DNA of 64,000 nt from Volvox africanus (lineage: Eukaryota; Chlorophyta; Chlorophyceae; Chlamydomonadales; Volvocaceae). Below, piece by piece: positions 11,292 through 21,777 of the stretch. The notes under the pieces are model-generated. The model worked only from the letters and a program-made list of their open reading frames with translations. It made no database searches and was not told where the DNA came from. Where the stretch lies: NCBI GenBank assembly GCA_030268105.1, contig BSDZ01000025.1, positions 62,001 to 126,000 on the forward strand, written 5' to 3'. How positions within the stretch are numbered: the first letter of the stretch is position 1; every line of letters begins with the position of its first letter. Made by a program: the position numbers and the translations under genes.

Positions 11292-14200
11292 CTTGAGATA
11301 TCACAACTGGGTCGAGCAGGGACGCCATTGCTGAGAAGACGCGAGACCGCCGTTGCTGGAGGCTGCCCTCGGCGCCATCCACGACGTTCCTGGACAGGTC
11401 GTCCGCCACTTGCTCGGCAGCGCTGAGAGCCAGGAAGATGTTCTCGCATGTCAAAGTAATCTGAAGCTTTCCGTTATATCGAATTGCAATCCATGTGCTG
11501 TGCCTATCTGCTGCCAGAATCGTGCGGCTCAAGCCAGTAAAACCCTCGCCAGTACCCCGCCAGTAGCCCATTCGGGAACTTGTCCTCTCCCTGCAGAAGC
11601 GCTAGGCAGTGGCTGAGGGTCTCCCCTTGTTGCATATCTTCAAAAACTCTCCCCAATGCTCATTTAACGCTCCCATAGCACGACCAATGGACATGCGTCT
11701 GGAGATTTCACATCTTCCCAACATTGGTTAAGCGCGCTGTATTGGGCAGACTTCCTTAGCCGCCCGCCGAACACATATGCCCCCGACCTTCCCCACTCGC
11801 CTCCTCGCCTCCCCACCTGCAAAGCATCTGCCGCCGCAGCCCTCGGGCCACGGCCACCAGTTCTGGCGGCATCGGCAGCCGGTCGTTGGTATTGCCCGGC
11901 GTGCAGAAACCGTACCTAACCGCCAGTTGCACGTTGTCCAGATCTTCGCCATAACTGATGCACAACTCCTCGCCCGGGACCAAGGATTTCGTTGTCAGGA
12001 AGCTGAAGCCGCTGGACCGCTGCATCACCTGGAACCTCCTCTTACCCAGATCAGCCTCGAAACTGGCGTTGGGGCTGGAGTCGTGGTTCAGGAGGCAGGC
12101 CCAAGGGACATACAGGGCAAGCTTAACAAGCGCGGAGGGTGGACGCGATGCAGCATCAGCAAAACTTGGGTTGCCCGTCAGGTTGGAGCGGGGGCTTGGG
12201 TTGTAGCTGGCACTGATGGGGTCGGTAGGGCCCTGTGGTGTTGGAAGGGCAGCTCTTGCGGCGAAGGATCTTGAGCTGACTGCGTGGCAAGAGGAAAAAG
12301 GACAGGACCCAGGGGAGTGGCGAGTAGTTTCGCACGTGGAAAGAACATGACGGATAACGGAATGAGGCAACTGGGCCCCCAGAAAACTTTGTTACGGCAC
12401 GCGGTACATCTGCCGGCAATCAAGTGTGGCCCAACTTCGCACGGCTGCGCGAGCCTTCCACACGTTCCTGGGCGGGTAGACTCTTTGTGAAGCCGGGGTG
12501 TTTCCTCACAGCACAACCGGCAACCGATCAGCTGCCTCGAGCCGGAAACGAGTCTTTGCTCAGCAGGATATGTGGTAGAAGTCACGGCATTGGAAGTAGG
12601 GAAGATTTGGGGACTCGTCCAAGTCGAGGATACACACCGAGTACGGAGAGTACATGACATGTGGGCACCCCTACCCTCTCCCGCCCCGCCATTTCACGCC
12701 CTCACCCATATCAAACGCCCACCACAGGGTGGCCTCGCTCAGTCCCCAGTCCAGTCCCAAGTGGCGCAGCTCTGAAATATACGACTTAACCTGCGTTAAT
12801 AGGAAGCAGCACGAACGCCGAGCCGCGACTTCACTTCTCGCTGGATGGCTCCAGCTCCCAAACGACACTACGGCCACATAAACGGGACCATGCCGCCTTT
12901 CCTCAGTCATACGGCAAATCGTCCTTAATAAAACAACCAGCAGCTATTTTTGGCCATATTTCTCAAGGACCTAAATGTCTTCATCAGGCCAGCAACTTAA
13001 AACCACAGCTGACTTCTGGCGGCACCGGGATGAAGTATGCCTTGTCGAATTACTTCGATTTATGGACTAGCCAATTGCTCCCACACTACGGTAGCCGAAG
13101 TGGATGGGGAAGGGGATTTAGGAAATGAAACAGTGGCCGAGGCGCCCCACCGTGCCGGGTTTAAATGCAGACGGGGACGTCCAACCCCCATGTGCTTGTG
13201 TTCACCTCGTTGAGTTCCAGCAGCTCCGCCGTACCATCCCGTGCCCTTCCCGCCCGCGCACGCTACCGGGCCCCATTCCACCTGCATCCTCACGCCCCGT
13301 AGAGCTGCTCGCGCGTCCCCCGGCAGCCTCCGCTCCTGATCGTCCGCCAACCGCAGGAGAGACGCAGCGGCATTGGGCGGCGGCATGATATGCCGGGCGT
13401 ACTCGGATAGCAGGTGGGGGCGACTTGACGGCACCGGCGCCAGGGATTGCGACGGCGGCCGCAGGGATGGCTGCTGAGGAGATGGTTGAGGGCAGGACGC
13501 CTTGTCGCCGCTGCTTGTTGCATCGTCTCCTGGGCACTCGTTTGGGGCTTGTCCACCACCATTTACACCACCTTCACCTTCCTTCTCACTGCCACCTGCT
13601 TCCACCTCCGCGGGTGCCACCTGAGAGGCCCACAGCAGCCATGCGGCCAACCTAAGGGGTGCCGGGAGGGGAGTTTAGGGCATAGGAGTGAGCCACCAGG
13701 AGCTGCCAACCAGGGAAGAAAATCAAACGTGTATTGTACATGGATGCAGCACCAACAAGAACCTGGGGCAAGGACACAGGGCGGGACAAGTGCGTTAAGG
13801 GTAGCAGAGCACGTGCCTTTTCGTCCATAGTGCTCCTGCTGAGGATGGCAAGCCGGGCGGTTCCGCAAGCGCGGTGGTAACTTTGTCCGCGTGAGCTGCC
13901 AACGGCGTTGAAAGCTTTGTGGGGGTTCAGATCCAAATGCCGATGCAGAGTCCTGAAACAGGCACGTTCGGGGGCGGGAGTCCTACCTGAGGGCTGGGGG
14001 CCGCTCCGTTGCCTCCAGCAGAGCTGCCAGTTGGCTGGGCAACCTAAGGCCCTGATAAGACTTTACAGATGAAAGGCGGGGGGAGGGGAAATTGCTAAAC
14101 CGTTGTCCCAAATGTAGCCGTGCCGCGTCCGCGTGCGTTTTTAAGGAAGAGAGTGGCGCTCACTCTGCCTGGATCCTTGCTGATTCTTCCACGTTGCGCT

Positions 14201-15174
14201 TCCACAGAATGGTTTCGGGAAAGAAACGGCACACCACTGCCGGGGTAGCCGCATAGACACCTGACTGCAGCTATGTCAGCTGTACACATGCACCTCGGCT
14301 TAGCGTGTCGCACGCAAGGCTTCAGAATTCACGGATGTTATATGTCGATTGTTGGATTGCTGGCATGCGGGGTTCTGTGCGAAAGGTTTGGGATTCTGTC
14401 TGCTTGATATCGCGGCCAACAAGGTCGCAAATCACAGCGGGGTTCAGGACGGAGGCGACATCACATGTGCGCTGGCAGCATGGACAGCCGCAGAATGGGA
14501 TCATCTCGCCGAGCAGTCATCCTGCCAACAGCAGGCACTAGATTGGAGGCCCAAGCTCCCAACTCGGGCAGGCCCCTGTATCCTGTCTATTGTGGGCCCT
14601 TGGGCCACCTCGAGCCCAAGTGCCCAACAGGCAAGCGTGTCGGTTTAGCTTCCGCGCCGGTTCAATCTCCACGAGGAGAGTCGTTGGCACCAGGACAGCA
14701 ACATTGTCACGTGGATTGACCTAGCACTATCAGTGGTGAATGAGTGTCCATCGCTCGACGGATGGGCCACTTGAAGAGCCATACCGTAAGGGGCAATTTG
14801 TTCACTGAGAAATGGCTCCGCTTCTCGCACCAAAGCCCAGCCTCACCAGCTGCCTGCTTCCCCCTCACTTGCAGCTGGCACGTTGTTTGTAAACATGGGT
14901 AAGAATTAAACCCGGGTGCTCTTATGCTCCATGCCGTCGACCTACTCCTCACCTGCCACTCGCAGAGGAGCTCCCGCTGCAAATCCTGCGGCCCACCACC
15001 CGTGACGAGTGTCAGTCCGCAGCTAAGAGGCACTCTAAGCAGAACGGCTGGCTCCTGCTGCTGATTTGGAGTCTGAGTTGCCATAATGTCTTGGGTTCCG
15101 CAGTCATCGGAGGGCGGTGCATCGAAGGGCGCAAAGAACAGGCCCCTCCCGCGCTCTCCCAACCCTATGCGAGC
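11292..15174 (-). CDS. SET-domain lysine methyltransferase, Rubisco-LSMT-like (gene partly resolved)
   Basis: Protein-lysine N-methyltransferase of the SET plus substrate-binding class, whose known members modify Rubisco, aldolase and other proteins with S-adenosylmethionine as donor. Well-supported minus exons: 15174-14953 (GRGL plus LLRVPLSCGLTL, the family's N-terminal SET start); 13651-13282 (LAAWLLW, then a Pro/Ser/Gly-rich insertion, then SEYARHIMPPP); 12790-12706 (TLWWAFDM); 12279-11817. The last two join in phase to create WWAFDM-V-SSRSFAAR, which matches the conserved W-x2-V-x-SR-F element. The final listed exon carries NHDSSPNA (near 12065-12088) and ELCISYGED (near 11942-11958), the SET active-site and knot motifs. 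A further exon about 11600-11292 fits the helical substrate-binding domain; its upper edge is uncertain. At least one small exon is missing between 14953 and 13651, because the phases there do not match. The 5' start and 3' stop were not found. Confidence 0.75.
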
Positions 15175-16239
15175 CTGGCCGGGCGGGGAGCATTTTGTGA
15201 TGAGGAAAACGGGAGTCGCAAGCCACGAAGGCCAAAGTAACAGAGATATAACATTCCCCGGTCGACCGGGGCTGATGTACTTATGCACTTAGCTGCATTT
15301 CAGAACCTGTAATAGCCCGCTAAACTTTACCCGCAAGGAAACGACAAAGGGTGATCATCACCCTTCTCACTTGCAAGAGGCATTCGCCCCTAGATTCCTC
15401 TAGCACAGTCGGAAGAGATAGAGCTTGTTGCGTGGCTGCAAGACAGGCGACGGGCGCTCGGCCGGCACGTGCGTGCTTGGGTTGCGCGCTCCGATGCCGC
15501 GCAGACTTGCGCCCCAGGATGAAAAACGGGTTATGGTGCTTTCCTAACAACGGCATGTCCCTGCATGTTATTGCGACATAGACTTTTGAAATGCGGAACT
15601 AGCCGAGTGCTGCACCAAACGAATAAGATCTTCACAATATTCATACATGGGATGTTATAATCTAATCACTGTATATACTTATTATAATATACTTTGGGTC
15701 GTTCTCATCTTCTTTAATGCGCAACTGGCAGTTGTCGTAGCGTATCTGGATCACGTCTGTCGCGAGCTCGCGATGGGCGACCAAGTACGCACCAGTGCCT
15801 TGCAAAAGCCCCATGATCGGGACACAGGCCCTATAAAGTGTTGGCTGTTAGCACACAAGAAGCACCTGCCCAACCAGCATGCACCCCGACCCGCTGCAGC
15901 CATGCCTGCCGGCAATTGCTTGACGCTCTCATTCGACATACTGCCATATGATGTTTTTTCCTTCAGGAAAGTATCTTAATTTTAATTGAAGCCGTTAATC
16001 TCTCAGCTTCGGACAAATTGTGGCTTCCTTCTGTGGTCCTGGAGTCCCCTATGAGGGTAAGGCGCGCCGTGGTAGATAATCAGCGATTACATGTCCCTAT
16101 CCGGACTGCCAACGATTTGGTTCTTAACGAGAATCGGCGTGGTAAAGGATCTGCGGGGGCTCCAGTGAGAGTGTGAGCAGCAGGGATAGCACGGCGCTTT
16201 ACAGATGGTGTCCCTGTCCACCCTCACTGGCAGGACTCA
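15175..16239. other. Unassigned, upstream of the SET gene
   Basis: It should contain the first exon(s) and promoter of the minus-strand SET-domain gene. I could not identify a start-codon exon that joins in phase to the exon ending at 15174. Open frames here are short. No RNA gene or repeat is visible. Confidence 0.35.
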
Positions 16240-16445
16240 TCAGCGGTTGGATGCTCCGCCCGGGAAGTGCGACCCATGGTCAATAAGGTGCGGGGTGGCA
16301 TGGAAACCCACCTTAAGGCCAGTTGGTGCTGGCACATGGATAGGGGCCGCGGAGAGCAAGAGAATCTGCGAAATCAAACAACTCAATGAACCCTAGCGGC
16401 CCAAGGGTATAAATTTAACAGCCGGGGTTCCCTAAAATACACAAT
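16240..16445 (+). repeat. SINE-like repeat, copy 1
   Basis: This stretch aligns with the 3' half of the copy at 18850-19326. Shared blocks in the same order are GCCCGGGAAGTGCG, GTGCGGGGTGG, CCCACCT, then GGCACATGGATAGGGGCCG followed by GAGAGCAAG, and an ending of CCGGGG...AATACAC. The two copies are clearly diverged. Immediately after AATACAC this copy runs into a long trinucleotide array, as expected for the simple-sequence tail of a SINE. The family is judged from copy-to-copy similarity only. Confidence 0.6.
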
Positions 16446-16775
16446 AATAACAACAACGACAACGACAACGGTAACGGCATCGGCAACGGCAGCGACGACG
16501 ACGACGACGACAATGACAACAATAACAACCAACAACAACAATAACAATAGTAACAACAGTAATAATAGTGATAATAGTACTAGTACTAATACCAAAATTA
16601 CTAATATCAAAACTACTAACACCAATTCTACTAATACTAATACTATAATAATTATAGAAATCACAATAATAATAATAATTACAATCATAACCAAAATAAT
16701 TATCAAAATAATCATAATCATAGTCATCTTCATCATCAGCAGAATACTTCTACTACTACTACTACTTAACCTCAC
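16440..16775. repeat. Trinucleotide microsatellite array
   Basis: About 335 bases consist almost entirely of degenerate trinucleotides: AAC and GAC units first, then ACG, then AAT/ACT/ATC mixtures. One frame reads as Asn/Thr/Ser repeats and the opposite strand as Ile/Val/Leu repeats. This is a low-complexity artefact and not a protein. It directly abuts the 3' end of the SINE-like copy and probably arose from that element's tail. Confidence 0.9.
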
Positions 16776-18229
16776 CCCAACCTCCTCCCCCGGCTGTATT
16801 TACCTCCAGTTCTATGCACAACGGCGTATCCAGGAAAACCAGGTACCGCTCTGTGACCCCCCATGTCATGCGACATAGCACGGCGGGGAAAATCTATGTT
16901 CCACTGCCGTACAAGTTTGCCGTACATGTCCATGATGCCCGCCGATAAGTACGGCTTGGATTTGGGATTACTCCTGATAAACAGCAGCTCACATGCCCGA
17001 CGGGGGACGAAGGTGTAGTATCCTGGGCTACCTATGGGTCGTGTCCAGGATGGACCGTGTATGGTCATCTTCCGATTGGGGCTTCGATTGTTGAGGCGGA
17101 CACAACAGAGATACAACAGAAAGGGGCATATCGACGTAATCGTGTTGCCCTTTTTCGAGTCCACGTGTAAACCCTATCAGAAAATTGATTAGTAATCAAA
17201 GCATGACGATAAGTTCTCGCGCATTTAAACACGCCAGCTCTTTATACCAGCATGATACATGAAACTGGATTGGAGACGAGGCTGCGCGGGTTGAATGCAT
17301 CCCTGTTCTGACCTGAACGTGGGCGGCTCGTTGGGGCGTTTAACTCTCTTACATGGGAACTGACACAGCCAGCCTAAGATCAGGCCGTGAGAATTCCAAT
17401 CCAACCTTCAACCCTAATGAACATCTCTTGTACTGCACCGTACTCTGCACGGTCAACACCGTACATATGGTCAACATGGTACAGTGCCCACAAAATAAAA
17501 TCCAGGCATGACACTTTTTGGTCCTAAAACAATCAGACCAAAATGGGTCTGATTGCCCGAATACTGCCTCCCAACCCTCCCCTTGCTTATCCGGACCTGT
17601 CTGCACTTTCCGGTGCGTGGCCGACCACTGTATTTACCGACCCTAGCTCGGTAGTATTTATTCCACAGGAGGCGCCTCAGTACCGGAATGTTTGATGCAA
17701 ATATATTGCATACTAAACGGTGTCAGACGTGAAATGAGCGAGAGTGAGATGCACTTTAATATATCTGCACTGTGCAGCAATATTGAATTGGTACCTCGGC
17801 GCCTGACATTGGAATAAACCCGCTATCTCACAGTTCAGTCATAAAATAGAGGTAACCTGCAAATTCAACAGAGTACGGCCATCTACTGCTGAACTCTCTC
17901 GCTCGTCAAGCAGCAGAGCGCCGTACCCTGTCTACCCGTGAGATAACAAGTAATCGAGTAAATGAATACACGTGTGTGTCACATACACCCACGATAGGGC
18001 CCTGAGGAAGTAGTGGCCCAGCTGCTGTTGTGTCGAGTGCATCTTTCGCACACAGCACCACAAACAAACAGGAGTGAGAACGTCTACGGTCCGTAAAAAA
18101 GAGCCCACCCAGCAGCCCTTCCTTTACAACAATGCACGAGGCCTCAACCCCCTGCCCCGTCCATTACCGTTCTGAATTTTTAAGGTTTCAGGGGTTTACG
18201 ATCGACGCATCCAGCCCACATTTATATTT
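16776..18229. other. No gene established; possible coding fragment on minus strand near 16860-17060
   Basis: A minus-strand frame across about 17060-16860 reads with balanced composition (for example YTFVPRRACELLFIRSN and SAGIMDMYGKLVRQW) and could be an exon or gene relic, but I recognise no family and no splice partner. The remainder holds no feature I can support. Confidence 0.25.
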
Positions 18230-18336
18230 CTTGTCACTACCTAAGACGAGCCTGGGATACCAAGGCTAAGATAGGTTGATGTCACTCACAAGGGTACTTT
18301 GACTAGTTCAAGTCATTCCACTGGTAGCAAGTCGGT
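18230..18336 (+). repeat. 107-bp direct repeat, left copy
   Basis: It is the same length as, and differs at roughly eight positions from, 37654-37760, in the same orientation. The shared core includes GAGCCTGGGATACCAAG and TAGGTTGATGTCACTCACAA. The two copies bracket the whole nested mobile-element pile. Whether this is a dispersed repeat family or the duplicated flank of a very large insertion cannot be told from two copies. Confidence 0.75.
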
Positions 18337-18849
18337 GACCAATGACTTCCATCAGAGACTCGTTGGGCAATACAAGTATGGTCTGGTCATCTAAATAGCC
18401 CGTTCTCATTCCAGTAAATAATATAAATAGGATAATCTTTTAATATTTACCAGTTTAAAAAGAGAACATCTGGGGCACTGGTCGATTGGTCGGGTGGGCA
18501 CGCTAAGACCTCTGTTGCCATATACTCTTGAATTTTGGCCCTTTATTGGGCGGGTTGGCCATACCACCTAACATTTTTACACAAAATAGTACTATAACCG
18601 ATAAAAATAATATGGTAACAAAAATAGGGTATTCTTTATTATAATATTTACGGCAAATAAGATAAAAAGTTTTAGGGGTACAAAGGTTTGCTCCAGGGAG
18701 GAATGGGGGCATGGACGCATGTGAAATTTTCCAAGGTACTGGCCACACCCCATAAGCCCCTACATTCTGATACAATCCTAAAAGTTAAAATCATAGATGC
18801 TGCACATCATACATACAGAAGAACAAAAGACTTAATATGACTGATGGGA
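18337..18849. other. AT-rich repeat-like sequence
   Basis: No gene is visible. Around 18690-18760 a block with CTCCAGGGAGG, GCATG and TTCCAAGGTA resembles a block inside the palindrome arm at about 19510-19550 (CTCCAGGGAGGCATGGAAGC, TCTTCCAAGGTA). The same dispersed repeat family therefore seems to be present outside the palindrome in a diverged form. Confidence 0.4.
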
Positions 18850-19326
18850 GGGCTCATTTTTCTCACAGGAATACTCAGACCATCATCCGCCTCTCGAGGC
18901 CATTCCCTAAGGATCTGAGCTTGAGATCACTAGGTCGCCAGTTCGGATCTGGGTCGGGTCACCAATGGCGTAAGGGGAATGCAGCTTGGATAGCCCGAAT
19001 CTACGGAGTTGGGTCCGAGTCCGCCCCCTGCGTTTGCTAGAGTTAAATGCATAGCCCGGGAAGTGCGCATCTGAGGCCCGTAACTGGGCTGATGGTGCGG
19101 GGTGGTTAGATACCCACCTAAATGCCAGTAGATCCGAAGGGGCTGGCACATGGATAGGGGCCGTAGAGAGCAAGGAAACTCGGCGTAACCAAAAAACAGG
19201 TGATCTAGTGGCCTCGGATGATGACGCTGAGGTACGCGTGCCCACTCGGTTAAAATCCCGGAGATCCCCATAATACACGCCAGCCCGCAAGGGCGGATTA
19301 ACCATAAATAAATAAATAAATAAATA
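18850..19326 (+). repeat. SINE-like repeat, copy 2, with (TAAA)n tail
   Basis: A degenerate tRNA-like head carries a B-box-like GCCAGTTCGGATCTGG at about 18938-18953. It is followed by the unrelated body shared with copy 1 (GGCACATGGATAGGGGCCG at about 19145) and ends at a (TAAA)n run near 19303-19326. This head-body-tail plan is that of a tRNA-derived SINE. The A box is not clear. The last 57 bp lie inside the left arm of the 2.49-kb palindrome, so that part is present again, inverted, at 21701-21757. Confidence 0.6.
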
Positions 19327-21757
19327 CCCAGACCATTCTCATAACAAGGATCCTTTGAAAAACAACATCAGTGAGAACAACATGTACTTAGTTTTACCCC
19401 TCGGTAAATTTATTTGGAGAATACGTTTCTTATGATGAAAGACATGTAATCATCAGCAAATTACTGCAGGGAGGGCTGGGAGTCCTGAGATATCCAAAGT
19501 TTTGGTAGTGCTCCAGGGAGGCATGGAAGCATGTAAAATCTTCCAAGGTAGCAGCAGCCCCATCCTAGCCATGTCAGAATGCTGAATATCAGTCTTATAG
19601 CTCATGTTATTACCAAAATGAAATCATTATATTGGGAAGGCTGCAATTTTACTTACTGTTGTGTCCAGGGAGGGTTAAATTGTAGTCTGAAGAAAATTGG
19701 GGCGGTACTTGCAGTGCCCCAGGGAGGAGGTTTACACAAGAACATAAATAATGCCAGGTTACAATACATACAAAACATTCGGGGTGCAGGGAGAATCTCT
19801 AATAAGAGTCTGGAACTAGTAAATAACAATGAATTACCTATTATACTTTATACCTATATGATATCATGAATCCTATTATACCTATTAATACATAATAATA
19901 CTTAGAGTTTTAGGGTTACTTGATCCTAATACCTATAATACCTATTAATACCTATTAATCCTATAATATACCTATACGATTCATGTCATGTACATGTGTA
20001 TACAATCTTCTTAACAAGGTGTTCCTTACTCCCTTGCCTTGTACATATACCCAAGGACAGATCCGCATTCTTACTTCCTCTTTCTTGATGCTTATATTCC
20101 TTTCCATGTCAGAGTTGAGCTGGCCAACATATGCATCCATGTGATCAAAAATGCCATACCATATGATATGATAGAGAGGCATATACCGACACAGATATAC
20201 ATATATCTACACCACTTGGAAAATGATTGGAGGGGCCCAGTGCTTTTGCCCCTGGAGCCACGTCTGTATTTTTTCTGGTCGACTATAGCGCGCAGCATCG
20301 GCTAATAGTCGGCCGGGGGGCATACTCGGAACTATATTCGACCAGAAAAAAACTTTAGTCATGTACGATAGCCGACATGGTCTATAGTCGTCCGACTATA
20401 GTGCATACTATATCAAGTACAGGCAACAAGTTGTACTATAGTCGATGCCAAAATCGTCTAAAAGAATGGACTATATAAATACATATATATAACACCCAAT
20501 ATATATATATGTATATATATATATACATATATACATATATATATGTATTTATATAGTCCATTCTTTTAGACGATTTTGGCATCGACTATAGTACAACTTG
20601 TTGCCTGTACTTGATATAGTATGCACTATAGTCGGACGACTATAGACCATGTCGGCTATCGTACATGACTAAAGTTTTTTTCTGGTCGAATATAGTTCCG
20701 AGTATGCCCCCCGGCCGACTATTAGCCGATGCTGCGCGCTATAGTCGACCAGAAAAAATACAGACGTGGCTCCAGGGGCAAAAGCACTGGGCCCCTCCAA
20801 TCATTTTCCAAGTGGTGTAGATATATGTATATCTGTGTCGGTATATGCCTCTCTATCATATCATATGGTATGGCATTTTTGATCACATGGATGCATATGT
20901 TGGCCAGCTCAACTCTGACATGGAAAGGAATATAAGCATCAAGAAAGAGGAAGTAAGAATGCGGATCTGTCCTTGGGTATATGTACAAGGCAAGGGAGTA
21001 AGGAACACCTTGTTAAGAAGATTGTATACACATGTACATGACATGAATCGTATAGGTATATTATAGGATTAATAGGTATTAATAGGTATTATAGGTATTA
21101 GGATCAAGTAACCCTAAAACTCTAAGTATTATTATGTATTAATAGGTATAATAGGATTCATGATATCATATAGGTATAAAGTATAATAGGTAATTCATTG
21201 TTATTTACTAGTTCCAGACTCTTATTAGAGATTCTCCCTGCACCCCGAATGTTTTGTATGTATTGTAACCTGGCATTATTTATGTTCTTGTGTAAACCTC
21301 CTCCCTGGGGCACTGCAAGTACCGCCCCAATTTTCTTCAGACTACAATTTAACCCTCCCTGGACACAACAGTAAGTAAAATTGCAGCCTTCCCAATATAA
21401 TGATTTCATTTTGGTAATAACATGAGCTATAAGACTGATATTCAGCATTCTGACATGGCTAGGATGGGGCTGCTGCTACCTTGGAAGATTTTACATGCTT
21501 CCATGCCTCCCTGGAGCACTACCAAAACTTTGGATATCTCAGGACTCCCAGCCCTCCCTGCAGTAATTTGCTGATGATTACATGTCTTTCATCATAAGAA
21601 ACGTATTCTCCAAATAAATTTACCGAGGGGTAAAACTAAGTACATGTTGTTCTCACTGATGTTGTTTTTCAAAGGATCCTTGTTATGAGAATGGTCTGGG
21701 TATTTATTTATTTATTTATTTATGGTTAATCCGCCCTTGCGGGCTGGCGTGTATTAT
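19270..21757. repeat. 2.49-kb near-perfect palindrome (two 1222-bp arms)
   Basis: Left arm 19270-20491 and right arm 20536-21757 are reverse complements (paired coordinates sum to 41027) around a 44-bp spacer made of AT dinucleotides and one ACACCCA. All open frames in the arms translate identically, and every segment I compared matched base for base. The arms contain the end of a SINE-like copy, CCAGGGAGG-containing repeats, TA-rich microsatellite runs and, nearest the centre, a cluster of CTATAGTC-type motifs. No recognisable protein is encoded; the 60-96-codon frames in the arms match no family I know. Confidence 0.93.
20536..20700. repeat. CTATAGTC motif cluster next to palindrome centre (mirrored at 20327-20491)
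   Basis: Within about 170 bp of the spacer each arm has several copies of GACTATAGT/ACTATAGTC and near variants. Farther out, a short inverted pair TTTTTTCTGGTCGA and TCGACCAGAAAAAA lies about 55 bp apart. Such clustered short motifs resemble the subterminal repeats of DNA transposons, so the palindrome centre may be the meeting point of two element ends. This is inference only. Confidence 0.4.
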
Positions 21758-21777
21758 TTATTTATTATTTATTTATT
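21758..21777. repeat. (TTTA)n junction between palindrome and CACTA element
   Basis: Twenty bases of degenerate TTTA/TTA repeats separate the right palindrome arm from the truncated end of the left CACTA element. The terminal ~83 bp expected for that element, by comparison with the inverted copy ending at 37206, is missing here. Confidence 0.7.

Noticed and set aside
12400..12660. Minus frame containing YSVCILDLDESPNL, considered as a SET-gene exon
   Set aside because: Joining 12706 directly to 12279 is in phase and restores the conserved V-x-SR-F motif, so this stretch is intronic.
14001..14060. Possible SET-gene exon (QLAALLEATERPPALR)
   Set aside because: The reading fits the family and joins the next exon in phase, but not the preceding one. 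I could not resolve it and left it out of the exon list.
15351..15581. Plus-strand frame with Arg/Ala-rich sequence near 15420-15500
   Set aside because: It looks weakly helical in one frame but lacks splice sites, start or family match.
16513..16878. Asn/Thr/Ser-repeat open frame, and Ile/Val/Leu-repeat frame on the other strand
   Set aside because: Both are readings of the trinucleotide microsatellite; no gene context or splice signals.
18907..19305. Minus-strand frame ending in TQIRTGDLVISSS
   Set aside because: It covers the SINE-like copy antisense. Similar peptides arise whenever a tRNA-type B box is read in reverse.
20039..20988. 60-90-codon open frames repeated in both palindrome arms
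   Set aside because: They are short, AT-biased and match nothing. Their identity simply follows from the perfect arm duplication.
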